Shown here in pieces: positions 8,877 to 17,223 of a DNA stretch of 64,000 bases. The notes under the pieces were generated by a model. The model was not told the DNA's origin. It saw nothing but the letters and a program-made list of their open reading frames with translations, and ran no database searches. A program made the position numbers and the translations under genes. The number at the start of each line of letters is the position of its first letter. The first letter of the stretch is position 1. Source of the DNA: Massilia polaris (GTDB lineage: Bacteria > Pseudomonadota > Gammaproteobacteria > Burkholderiales > Burkholderiaceae_D); contig NZ_JABBGG010000002.1 of NCBI RefSeq assembly GCF_012927275.1, forward strand, positions 124,001 to 188,000, in the 5' to 3' direction.

Positions 8877-10225
8877 CGGGATCCTTCGTGACGGCGCGCC
8901 GCCGCCGGCGCCGGCACGGCGGCCGCAGCGGCGGCCGCAGCGGCGGCCGCGGCGGCGGCGGCGGCCGGCGCCTTGTGTTTCTTCCGTTCCTTGATCTCGG
9001 CGGCGACGATCAGGCTGGTGGCAACCATCGCCGCCATCAGGTAATACGGAACGTCGAAATACGCCAGGCTCAGGAAAGCGCCGCCGACGCCGAATCCGAG
9101 CATGCTCACCTGTAGCATGGTGGCCAGGTCGGATGCCCAGCGCAGGTCCGGATAAGGCTTGGTGTCGCGGATGATGCGCGCACCGGCCCGCCAGGCGCTC
9201 CAGGCCAGCGCCAGGTAAATCAGCAGGCCGACGAAGCCGTGCTCGCCCAGCACCTGGAAATACAGGCTGTGCGCGGCGTGCACGTCGTCCGGGATCGGCG
9301 CGTAGCGCAGGAACACGGCGTAGTCGTAGATGTCGAACCCGCCCCCCACGATCGGGCGGTCGAGCGCCAGGTTATACGCCATGTTCCAGGCATTGATCCG
9401 TCCCTGCGCCGAGCCGTCGGTCTCGTACTGCGAAATGGTGTCGATGCGGGCAAACCATTTTTCCGGCATGAAGTTCAGCATCAGCGGGGCCGCGGCCAGG
9501 AACAGCACGCCAAGGGTGACCTTGTGGCGGCTCTTAAGCCAGAAGAACACCACCATCGCCCCGATCGCCAGCGCGGCGCCGCGCGAATAGCTGCCCAGCG
9601 CGGACAAGGCGCACAGCAGCATCGCACCGATCAGGCCGGCCCGGAGCCAGCGCCTGGTGCTGATGGTGAACAGGTAGTAAATGACCGGGATCACCATCAC
9701 CAGTGCCAGCGCCAGTTCGTTATTGCCTTCAATGAAGGTTCCGGCGGGGCCCCACACCATCTCGTTGCCGCCGCTGCGGATGGTGAAAATGCCCCCCTTG
9801 ATGCCATAAAACCCGAGCGACACGGCGACGGTCCAGACCAGCGCCTCGACCTGCTTGCGCGTCTTGATCAGCATCATGACCACCAGGTTCATGCCGAGGA
9901 TCTTGTAGACCTTGGTCAGCTGCGGAATATTGTCGGCGCCGTTGATGGCGAAGATCGTCGTCACGCCGACCCACACCCCGAACAGGATGAAGATGGTGGT
10001 GACCGGCGATGGCGGCAGGCGATGCTTGTCCTTGCTCAGGATCATGCTGGCGACGGTGGCGCAGGCGATGATCGCGGCGAACGGCATGGTGCGCGCGAAG
10101 CCCCATCCCTGCGAATGCAGGTTCATGACGCTGATCCAGATCCACATGATGGCGCCAAGCCAGGGGCGCTTGAAGATGAACGGCAGCGAACCGAAGACCA
10201 TCAGGGTGACAAGGATATCGCGCAT
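8873..10225 (-). CDS. O-antigen ligase/polymerase-like protein, exosortase A system-associated
   Basis: A 450-residue polytopic membrane protein with about 10-12 hydrophobic segments and a Wzy_C type periplasmic loop containing GRINAWNMAYNLALDRPIVG and the HSLYFQVLGEHG motif (residues about 310-322) typical of O-antigen ligases. It matches what I recall of the exosortase A-linked putative O-glycosylation ligase family. It probably polymerises repeat units or transfers glycan to protein or lipid. The C-terminal tail after the last helix is unusual: a run of about 17 alanines encoded by a 12-bp repeat (8918-8967). ATG at 10225 overlaps the upstream TAA. Confidence 0.85.
   Translation of the reverse strand: MRDILVTLMVFGSLPFIFKRPWLGAIMWIWISVMNLHSQGWGFARTMPFAAIIACATVASMILSKDKHRLPPSPVTTIFILFGVWVGVTTIFAINGADNIPQLTKVYKILGMNLVVMMLIKTRKQVEALVWTVAVSLGFYGIKGGIFTIRSGGNEMVWGPAGTFIEGNNELALALVMVIPVIYYLFTISTRRWLRAGLIGAMLLCALSALGSYSRGAALAIGAMVVFFWLKSRHKVTLGVLFLAAAPLMLNFMPEKWFARIDTISQYETDGSAQGRINAWNMAYNLALDRPIVGGGFDIYDYAVFLRYAPIPDDVHAAHSLYFQVLGEHGFVGLLIYLALAWSAWRAGARIIRDTKPYPDLRWASDLATMLQVSMLGFGVGGAFLSLAYFDVPYYLMAAMVATSLIVAAEIKERKKHKAPAAAAAAAAAAAAAAAAVPAPAAARRHEGSR
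8918..8967. repeat. In-frame 12-bp tandem repeat encoding polyalanine
   Basis: Three consecutive copies of a 12-bp unit (GGCGGCCGCAGC at 8918 and 8930, one base different at 8942) run into a GGC triplet tract. Read on the minus strand they encode the polyalanine C-terminal tail of the ligase-like protein. All units are multiples of three, so length change would not shift the frame. Confidence 0.9.
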
Positions 10226-11631
10226 TATGCCAGCGCCTCCTGCGCCAGGTTGCCGGCCGTGGCGACCTTGCTGACCACATAGCGGAACTTGCCGGATTTT
10301 TCAGGCAGGATCGCATCGACCTGCAGCACCTCGATCCGGACCGCGCCGCCCAGGCGGGCGCGGAAGCCGGCCTCGATCGCCGCGCGCAGCGCCGCATCGA
10401 GCGCGCCGTCGAGCACCACCTGGACCTCGGTATGGTCGAGGTCATGCTGGGTGATCTTGAACGCCTTCACTTGGGGCAGGTCGCGCAGGATGTAGACCAG
10501 CGCCAGCCCGTGCATCACGGTGCCGTCCCGGGCCACCAGGAAGTCGGTGCTGCGTCCCTGGATCTCGCGCAGCAGCGGCAGGCCGCGCCCGCAGCCGCAG
10601 GGCGCGCTGGCGAGCACGCCGATGTCGCCGGTGCGGTAGCGCACGAACGGGAAGTCGCCGGTGGCCAGGTGGGTCACGACGATCTCGCCGGCCTGGCCGC
10701 GCGGCAGCGGCTGGCCGGCGGCGTCGATGATCTCGACGATAATGTCTTCGGCCGTGATATGCATGCCGCCCTGCGGGCACTGGTGGGCGATGAAGCCGGC
10801 GTCGCGCCCGCCGTAGCCGTTGGCCACCGGGCAGCCGAAGGTCGCGCCGATCAGCTCGCGCTGCTCGTCGTATAGCCGCTCGGAGGTCACGAAGGCGACC
10901 TTGATGCCGAGGTCATCCATGCGCTGGCCGCGCAGGCGCGCGTGGCGCGCGATATGCGCCAGCGCCGACGGATAGCCGAACAGCATGCGCGGGCGGCGCC
11001 GGCGGATCTGCGCGATAAAGCCGTCCAGCCTGGCCTCGGACATCTGGAACGCCGGCAGCAGTTCGGTGCGCAGGGCGCGGTCGCGCACGGCGCGCAGCCG
11101 GTCCTGGTTGCCCAGTTCGATCGGCGAGCCCCACACCACGATTTCCGGGTCGCCGATGTCGACGCCCCACCAGCGCGTGGCGCGCCACTTGGCGGCGACG
11201 TCATGGCTGACCCGTTCCTTGCCGATGAAGAAAATCAGCGGCTCGCCGCTGGAGCCGCCGGTATTGAAGCGCGCCAGCCCGACCGCGTCGGCCGCCTTCA
11301 TGGCGTCGGTGTTGGCGCGGATCACGCCCTTGTCGAGCAGCGGCAGGCGTGCCAGGTCGGCCAGCGAGTGCAGGTCGCGCGCCGGGTCGAAGCCGATGCG
11401 GGTGAACAGGGCGGCATAGTAAGGCACCTGGGCCTGCGCGCGGCGCAGCAGCTGGCGCAGGCGCTCGAGCTGGAGCCCGGCCAGCCGGGCCTCGCTCCAG
11501 TACTGGGTCTGCTCCATGCGCCGGCGCACGCCGACCGTGGTATGGCGCTTGAGGCGCTCGTGCAGCGGAAACAGGACGCGCGACACCAGCCGCGTGTACG
11601 GGCCGGGCTGCGGCAACGGTGGCTTGGTCAT
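10225..11631 (-). CDS. PaaK/CapK-family adenylate-forming enzyme
   Basis: A 468-residue member of the phenylacetate-CoA ligase/CapK superfamily. Visible motifs are the AMP-loop RFNTGGSSGEPLIFF (about residues 120-134), NGYGGRDAGFIAHQC, FVRYRTGDIG and the CGCGRGLP cysteine cluster shared with PaaK. The ATG at 11631 was chosen because it forms an ATGA overlap with the preceding gene. CapK-like proteins occur widely in capsule and XrtA polysaccharide loci; they presumably activate a carboxylic acid for attachment to the polymer. The acid is unknown. It is probably not a catabolic phenylacetate ligase, since no paa genes are near. Confidence 0.82.
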   Translation of the reverse strand: MTKPPLPQPGPYTRLVSRVLFPLHERLKRHTTVGVRRRMEQTQYWSEARLAGLQLERLRQLLRRAQAQVPYYAALFTRIGFDPARDLHSLADLARLPLLDKGVIRANTDAMKAADAVGLARFNTGGSSGEPLIFFIGKERVSHDVAAKWRATRWWGVDIGDPEIVVWGSPIELGNQDRLRAVRDRALRTELLPAFQMSEARLDGFIAQIRRRRPRMLFGYPSALAHIARHARLRGQRMDDLGIKVAFVTSERLYDEQRELIGATFGCPVANGYGGRDAGFIAHQCPQGGMHITAEDIIVEIIDAAGQPLPRGQAGEIVVTHLATGDFPFVRYRTGDIGVLASAPCGCGRGLPLLREIQGRSTDFLVARDGTVMHGLALVYILRDLPQVKAFKITQHDLDHTEVQVVLDGALDAALRAAIEAGFRARLGGAVRIEVLQVDAILPEKSGKFRYVVSKVATAGNLAQEALA

Positions 11632-12767
11632 GAGGGGATCGCCGCGGTGGAAGTGGATTTGGCAAGGATGGTGTGGTACACCTGCAGCAGGCGCGGACGC
11701 ACACTGTCCCATGTGTATTGCTGGGCGCAGCGCAGGCCGGCGGCGCGCATCGCCTCGGCCAGCGCGGCGTCGTTGAGCAGGCGCAGCACGGCGTCGGCCA
11801 TCGCTTGCGGGCTGGCCGGCGGCACCAGCAGCGCGGTGCTGCCGTCATCGACCATGTAGGGCACGCCGCCGACGTTGGTGCTGACCACCAGTACGCCGCT
11901 GGCCAGCGCTTCCAGCACCGAGTTGGGCATGTTGTCGACCAGGCTGGGGTTGAGCATCACGTCGGCGCCGCGGTACAGCGCGGCCATCTGGTCGGGATCG
12001 AGGCGGCCGGCGAAGGTCACCGCGCTGCCCAGCGCCAGCTCGGCGGCGAGCTGCGCGAGGCGCGCGCGTTCGGGGCCGCAACCGGCCACCACCAGCCGCG
12101 CCAGCGGATGCGCCGCCCTGACGATGGCGAAGGCGCGCAGCGCGGTGGCGTTGTCGTAGATCGGTTCGAGGTTGCGCGCCACCAGCAGCGACAGCGGGCG
12201 CGCGGGCGGCGCCGGCGCCGCGCTGAAGCGTTCCAGGTTGATGATGTTGGGGACCACGGTGGCGGCGAAGCCGAACTTGCCGAACACCGCGCCGAGGAAG
12301 CCGGATGGCACGATCAGCGCATCGGCGCGCACCAGGCTGGGGCGGACCCAGGCCTCGGCCGCATCGAGGAAGGTGCCGGCTTCGCCGCCCCGGTAGTTGA
12401 TCACCACCGGGCAGCCGCGCAGGCGGCCGATCCAGATCGCCGGTGCCGCGTACAGATGCCACGACAAGCCGGAATTTGCCATCACGTGGAACAGGTCCTG
12501 GCGCCCTGCCGCGCGCCACAGCGCCGCCACGAAAGGCAGCAGCCGCACCACCGCGCGGATGCCCTTCAGGCGGCCGGCCCAGGCCGGCCGGCAGGCGGCG
12601 TTAACCTGGATAAGCTCGACCTGGTGGCCCTCCGCGCGCAGCAGCCGGGCCAGCTGGACGGTCTGGTTCGCCATGCCGCCGGCAGGGGGCGGCAAGGGAC
12701 CCACCAGGCCAATGCGCAGCGCGCTGGCGGGTCCCGATGAGCGTCCTGTGATTGATGTGCTAGACAA
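11628..12767 (-). CDS. Glycosyltransferase family 4
   Basis: A 379-residue GT4 enzyme. LRIGLVGPLPPPAGG near residue 17 is the N-terminal GT-B strand and glycine-rich loop. VVPNIINLERF, NLEPIYDNATALRAF and SLVDNMPNSVLEALASG mark the donor domain; the usual first Glu of E-x7-E is replaced by the VDN sequence, as in some subfamilies. No ATG lies before the conserved N-terminus, so the start is most likely the TTG at 12767. It overlaps the PaaK-like gene by 4 bp and follows the next glycosyltransferase by about 115 bp, a gap without a gene. Role: assembly of the repeat unit. Confidence 0.82.
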   Translation of the reverse strand: MSSTSITGRSSGPASALRIGLVGPLPPPAGGMANQTVQLARLLRAEGHQVELIQVNAACRPAWAGRLKGIRAVVRLLPFVAALWRAAGRQDLFHVMANSGLSWHLYAAPAIWIGRLRGCPVVINYRGGEAGTFLDAAEAWVRPSLVRADALIVPSGFLGAVFGKFGFAATVVPNIINLERFSAAPAPPARPLSLLVARNLEPIYDNATALRAFAIVRAAHPLARLVVAGCGPERARLAQLAAELALGSAVTFAGRLDPDQMAALYRGADVMLNPSLVDNMPNSVLEALASGVLVVSTNVGGVPYMVDDGSTALLVPPASPQAMADAVLRLLNDAALAEAMRAAGLRCAQQYTWDSVRPRLLQVYHTILAKSTSTAAIPS

Positions 12768-12882
12768 AATAATCCCGTTTGGCTGGTTGGTATGTTGGCC
12801 GCCGCGCGCGCTCCGCGCCTGCGACTTGCCATTCTAACGATTCCGGCGCCGATCCCATGTTCTATATGCAATAAAAGATGCC

Positions 12883-14148
12883 TCAAACAAGCGTGTTCAA
12901 GCGCGGGCTGAGCCCGCCATACACGGCGCGGTAGCGCGCCACGCTGCCGGCCCAGGTGCGTTCGCGCTCGACAAAGCTGCGGCCGCGCGCGCGCAGCATG
13001 GGCCAGCTGTGCGGCGCGTCGAGCAGCGCCAGCACCGTGCGCGCCAGGGCGGCCGCGTCGCCGGCCTCGAACAGCACCCCGGTCTGGCCGTCGGCGATGA
13101 GTTCGCGGTGGCCGCCCACGTCCGAGGCCGCCAGCAGCCGCCCCTGCGCCATCGCTTCGAGCGGCTTGAGCGGCGTGACCAGCTCGGTCAGGCGCATTTT
13201 CAGGCGCGGATAAACCAGCACGTCGACCAGGTTGTAGTAGCGCTGGACCTGGTCGTGCGGCACCCGCCCGGTAAAGATCACCTTGCCGGCGATCCCCAGC
13301 TGGCGCGCCTGGGCCTTCAGCAGCTCCTCCTGCGGGCCGCCGCCGACCAGCAGCGCGCGGGTGTCCGGGTTGGCCGCCAGCATGGCGGGCATCGCGGCCA
13401 ACAAGACATCCAGTCCTTCGTAGGCATAGAACGAGCCGATGAAGCCCAGCACCTGCTTGCCCTGCAGCCCCAGTGCGGCCGCCAGCGCCTCGTCGCGCTC
13501 GCCGGCGACGCTGAAATCGTCGACGTTGACGGCGTTCGGGATCACCGTGATTTTTTCGGCCGCGATGCCGCGCCCGACGATGTCGGCGCGCAGCCCTTCG
13601 CAGATGGTGGTCACCGCGGCCACCCGCTTGATGGCATAGGTTTCCATCGCGCGCGTGAGGCGGTAGCGCAGGCCCCATTCGCGGCTGGTGCCGTGGTCGA
13701 CCGCGGCGTCTTCCCAGAAGGCGCGGATTTCATACACCACCGGGATGCCGAGGCGGCGCCCGACCCGCAGCGCCGCGAGCGCGTTGAGCGCCGGCGAGTG
13801 GGCGTGCAGCACGTCGGGCCTGCACTCGCGCGCCACTTCCAGCAGGCGTGCGGCCAGTGCGTCGATCAGCGCCAGTTGGCGGAACGCCGGCGCCGACGCC
13901 AGCAGGCCGCGCGCCGGTTTGGTGCGGTAGAAGGCCAGGTCGGCGACCTGCTCCAGCCCGCCCTCAGTCGCGCCCTGCTTGGGACCGGTCAGGTGGAAGG
14001 TCTGCCAGCCCTGCGCGCGCTGCTGCTGCAGGATCGCGCGGGTGCGGAAGGTGTAGCCGCTGTGCAGCGGGATCGAATGGTCCAGCACGTGCAGCACGCG
14101 CAGCGGCGCCGCCGCCGCGCTGGCGCTGGCCAGGGGCTTATTCTCCAT
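12883..14148 (-). CDS. XrtA/PEP-CTERM system glycosyltransferase, Daro_2409-like (TIGR04063 type)
   Basis: A 421-residue GT4 enzyme. It begins with VLHVLDHSIPLHSGYTFRTR, a signature I associate with the exosortase A-linked Daro_2409 family. Other motifs are HAHSPALNALAA, YEIRAFWEDAAVDHG, TVIPNAVN and the donor region RLTELVTPLKPLEAMAQG. The start ATG at 14148 overlaps the end of the amidotransferase gene by 11 bp. It acts in the cytoplasm on the lipid-linked glycan. The subfamily name rests on recall of sequence pattern and on position in the operon. Confidence 0.87.
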   Translation of the reverse strand: MENKPLASASAAAAPLRVLHVLDHSIPLHSGYTFRTRAILQQQRAQGWQTFHLTGPKQGATEGGLEQVADLAFYRTKPARGLLASAPAFRQLALIDALAARLLEVARECRPDVLHAHSPALNALAALRVGRRLGIPVVYEIRAFWEDAAVDHGTSREWGLRYRLTRAMETYAIKRVAAVTTICEGLRADIVGRGIAAEKITVIPNAVNVDDFSVAGERDEALAAALGLQGKQVLGFIGSFYAYEGLDVLLAAMPAMLAANPDTRALLVGGGPQEELLKAQARQLGIAGKVIFTGRVPHDQVQRYYNLVDVLVYPRLKMRLTELVTPLKPLEAMAQGRLLAASDVGGHRELIADGQTGVLFEAGDAAALARTVLALLDAPHSWPMLRARGRSFVERERTWAGSVARYRAVYGGLSPRLNTLV

Positions 14149-16039
14149 ACGTTTCCTTGCGCAGGAAAGCTTCGAACATCAGCACGGTCCAAATCGGGGC
14201 GCTGTAGTCGCGCCGGCCCGACTGGTGCTGCTCGACCAGCTCGGACAGGTACTCGCGGTTGAAGATGCCGGTGTCGGCCAGGGCTGGCCCCAGCAGCGAG
14301 GTGCGCACGCGCTCGCGCAGCGGGCCGCGGAACCAGGCCGCCAGCGGCACCGAGAAGCCCATCTTCTTGCGGTACAGGATCTCCTCCGGCAAGTAGGGCT
14401 CGAGGCTCTTCTTGAAGATGTACTTGCCTTCGCTGCCCTTGAGCTTGAGCTCGGGCGACAGGCCGGAAATCCACTCCACCAGCTTGTGGTCCAGCAGCGG
14501 CACCCGCACTTCCAGCGCGTGCGCCATGCTGGCGCGGTCGACCTTGGTCAGGATGTCGCCCGGCAGGTAGGTCTTCATGTCGAGGTACTGGACCATCGAC
14601 AGCGGGTCGTCGGTGGGCGAGGCCGCCGCGTGGCCGCGCATCACCTCGATCGCGCGGTAGCCCTGCAGCTTGCTGCGGAACTGGTCCGAGAACAGGCGCG
14701 CGCGCATGGCGTCGCTCATGATCGACACGCCGTGGAAGTAGCCTTCCACCAAGTCGCGCGACAGCGCCTCGAAAGTGGTCTTGGCGCGCAACACGCGCGG
14801 CGCCCAGTCGGCCTTCGGGTAGTATTTTCCGAGCGGCCCGAACACCATGCGGCGCATGCCCGCCGGGATCTGGGCGCGCACCTTGTTCTCCGCCATCGCA
14901 TAGCGGTAGCGGCGGTAGCCGGCCAGGTTCTCGTCGCCGCCGTCGCCCGACAGCGCCACCGTGACGCGCTTGCGCGCCAGCTGGCACACGCGGTAGGTCG
15001 GGATCGCGGAACTGTCGGCGTAAGGCTCGTCGTACAGGTCGGCCAGGGTGTCGAGCAGCGCATAATCGTCGGTGTCGACGGTGTCGGTGTGGTGCGCGGT
15101 CTGGTACTGGCGCGCCACCTTTTCGGCGTATTCGGATTCGTCGAAGTCCTTGTGCTTGAAGGCGATCGAGCAGGTGTTGACCGGCTGATCCTTCATCAGG
15201 CCGGCCATCATCGCCACCACGGCGCTCGAATCGACGCCGCCCGACAGGAAGGCGCCCAGCGGCACTTCGGCCTTCAGGCGGATCTTCACCGCCTCGCGCA
15301 GGCGCTCGACCAGCTCGTTGCTGGCATCCGATTCAGTCATCCCGGCGTGCGCCTTGAACGGCACGTCCCAGAACTGCTTCGGCGCCGGCACCGGCTGGCC
15401 GATCTTCACGGTCAGGGTATAGCCCGGCGACAGCTTGGCGGCGCCGGCGTAGATGGTTTTCGGCTCCGGCACGTAGCCGTAGGCGAAGTAATCCTCGACC
15501 GCCTGCGGGTCGATCGCGCGCGGCAGGTCCGGGTGGGCGCGCAGCGACTTCAGCTCGGAGCCGAAGATGAACATCCCGTCCGGCAGCAGCGCATAGTAGA
15601 ACGGCTTGACGCCAAGGCGGTCGCGCGCCATGAACATGGTCTGCGCCTTGCGGTCCCACACGGCGATCGCGAACATGCCGCGGAAACGGTGCACGCACTC
15701 CTCGCCCCACGCTTCCCAGGCATGCACGATGGTTTCGGTGTCGCTTTTGGTGCGGAACGCGTAGCCGAGCGCCTGCAGCTCGGCGGTCAGCTCCGGGTAG
15801 TTGTAGATCTCGCCGTTGAACACCACGCCGACGTCGCCGGCGGCGTTGAACATCGGCTGCTGGCCGCTCAGGATGTCGATCACCGACAGCCGGCGGTGGC
15901 CGAAACCCACGCCCGCTTCGGTGTACACGTCGCCCTCGTCCGGACCGCGGTGGTGCTGGGTCTCGTTCATGCGCCTGACCAGTTCCGGGTCGATCGCGCG
16001 GGCCCCGCGCGTATCAAAAATGCCGACTATTCCACACAT
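14138..16039 (-). CDS. XrtA/PEP-CTERM system amidotransferase (asparagine synthase-like)
   Basis: A 633-residue class II glutamine amidotransferase. MCGIVGIF gives the N-terminal nucleophile Cys2, which fixes the start at 16039. NGEIYNY and SDTE are the glutamine-binding motifs, and SGGVDSSAVVAM is the PP-loop of the synthetase domain, followed by SGDGGDENLAGY. Length and motifs fit the exosortase A-associated amidotransferase family. It presumably amidates a carboxyl group, perhaps the uronic acid supplied by the dehydrogenase/epimerase pair; that link is inference. It overlaps the preceding glycosyltransferase gene by 13 bp. Confidence 0.9.
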   Translation of the reverse strand: MCGIVGIFDTRGARAIDPELVRRMNETQHHRGPDEGDVYTEAGVGFGHRRLSVIDILSGQQPMFNAAGDVGVVFNGEIYNYPELTAELQALGYAFRTKSDTETIVHAWEAWGEECVHRFRGMFAIAVWDRKAQTMFMARDRLGVKPFYYALLPDGMFIFGSELKSLRAHPDLPRAIDPQAVEDYFAYGYVPEPKTIYAGAAKLSPGYTLTVKIGQPVPAPKQFWDVPFKAHAGMTESDASNELVERLREAVKIRLKAEVPLGAFLSGGVDSSAVVAMMAGLMKDQPVNTCSIAFKHKDFDESEYAEKVARQYQTAHHTDTVDTDDYALLDTLADLYDEPYADSSAIPTYRVCQLARKRVTVALSGDGGDENLAGYRRYRYAMAENKVRAQIPAGMRRMVFGPLGKYYPKADWAPRVLRAKTTFEALSRDLVEGYFHGVSIMSDAMRARLFSDQFRSKLQGYRAIEVMRGHAAASPTDDPLSMVQYLDMKTYLPGDILTKVDRASMAHALEVRVPLLDHKLVEWISGLSPELKLKGSEGKYIFKKSLEPYLPEEILYRKKMGFSVPLAAWFRGPLRERVRTSLLGPALADTGIFNREYLSELVEQHQSGRRDYSAPIWTVLMFEAFLRKETYGE

Positions 16040-17223
16040 GTTTTTTCCGGTTTCCTCGTTTGATGTTTCTGTTCGCACAACTGGTCGTACAGGCCGAGGT
16101 AGGCGGCGACCATGGCGTCCATGGCGTAGTGGCGCAGCACGCGCGCGCGCCCGGCCTGGCCGTGCTGCGCGGCCAGGCCGGGCGCGGCGACATACCGCGC
16201 CAGCGCATCGGCCAGCGCCTGCGGGTCGGACGGCGGCGCCAGCGCGCCGGTGACGCCGTCTTCAATGACTTCCGGGATCCCGCCGACGCGGGTGGCCGCC
16301 ACCGGCAGGGCGCTGGCCATCGCCTCCAGCGCCGCGCCGGGGGTGCCCTCGGCGATCGAGGCCATGGCGAACACGTGGAAACCGCGCAGGATCTCGGCGA
16401 CGTCGGCGCGCGACCCGGGCAGCCAGACTTCCCGTTCGAGGCCGGCCTGCGCCGCGCGCGCCCGCAGCGCCGGCAGCAGCGGGCCGTCGCCGACAATGGC
16501 CAGGCGCAGCCGCGCGCGCTGTTCCGGCAGCTGTTGACGCAGCAGGATGAAGGCTTCCAGCAGGGTGGCGTGGTCCTTGACTTGCTGGATGCGGCCGACG
16601 CTGCCGATGACGATGCAGCCGTCGCCGAACGGGCCGGGGGCGGGCGCGTCGCCGTGCTCGCGCGGGCGGAACCTGGCGGTGTCGATGCCGTTCGACAGCA
16701 GCCGGCTCTTGGCGGACGGTACCCCGATCACGTCGCTATGCCATTTCACCATGGCCGCCGAATTGGCGTAGTAACAGTCGTAGAACGGCAGCATCAGCCG
16801 GCGCAGCAGGTTATGCCTGGCGTTGAGGCCATGCGGATCATGATGGTCGCGCCCGTGGGCGCCGTTGATCCGTACCGGCACGCCGGCCAGCAGCGCCACC
16901 GGCGCATATTCGATCGCCGACAGGTTGTAGGTGTGGATGATGGTCGGGTTCAGGCGGCGCAGCAGCGACCACAAGGCCAGGTGGGTGCCGGGCGACAGGC
17001 CGGGCTGCTTGTGCAGCGCATGCAGCGTCACGCCCTGGCGGCGGATCTTGTCGGCGAACGCGGTGTAGTCGGTCAGGCACACCACCGCATGGCGGTAGCG
17101 GGTGGCGCACATGCGGTTGATGCGCTCGACCAGCAGCGACTCGAGGCCGCCGAAATCGAGCCGGTAAATCAGGTGCACCACCAGCGGCGGCGCCTCCTGC
17201 ATCGCGCTGCGCGCCGCCGTCAT
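16027..17223 (-). CDS. XrtA/PEP-CTERM system glycosyltransferase (TIGR03088/stp2 type)
   Basis: A 398-residue GT4 enzyme with the N-terminal pattern VVHLIYRLDFGGLESLLVERIN, which I recognise from the EpsH1-associated sugar transferases. HTYNLSAIEYA, SNGIDTARF, VGRIQQVKDHATLLEAF and EGTPGAALEAMASALPVAATRVGG follow in the canonical GT-B order. The ATG at 17223 forms an ATGA overlap with the exosortase gene stop. It is predicted to be cytoplasmic and to build the glycan. Confidence 0.88.
   Translation of the reverse strand: MTAARSAMQEAPPLVVHLIYRLDFGGLESLLVERINRMCATRYRHAVVCLTDYTAFADKIRRQGVTLHALHKQPGLSPGTHLALWSLLRRLNPTIIHTYNLSAIEYAPVALLAGVPVRINGAHGRDHHDPHGLNARHNLLRRLMLPFYDCYYANSAAMVKWHSDVIGVPSAKSRLLSNGIDTARFRPREHGDAPAPGPFGDGCIVIGSVGRIQQVKDHATLLEAFILLRQQLPEQRARLRLAIVGDGPLLPALRARAAQAGLEREVWLPGSRADVAEILRGFHVFAMASIAEGTPGAALEAMASALPVAATRVGGIPEVIEDGVTGALAPPSDPQALADALARYVAAPGLAAQHGQAGRARVLRHYAMDAMVAAYLGLYDQLCEQKHQTRKPEKTCVE

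Noticed and set aside
8893-8970. Repeat tract as a CRISPR or REP array
   Set aside because: The units are contiguous 12-bp and GGC repeats in frame within a coding sequence, with no spacers.
14138-16039. Lasso cyclase that would complete the PqqD/HprK cassette
   Set aside because: Length, Cys2 glutaminase domain and operon position identify it as the exosortase A-associated amidotransferase; it is 13 kb away and in another transcript.
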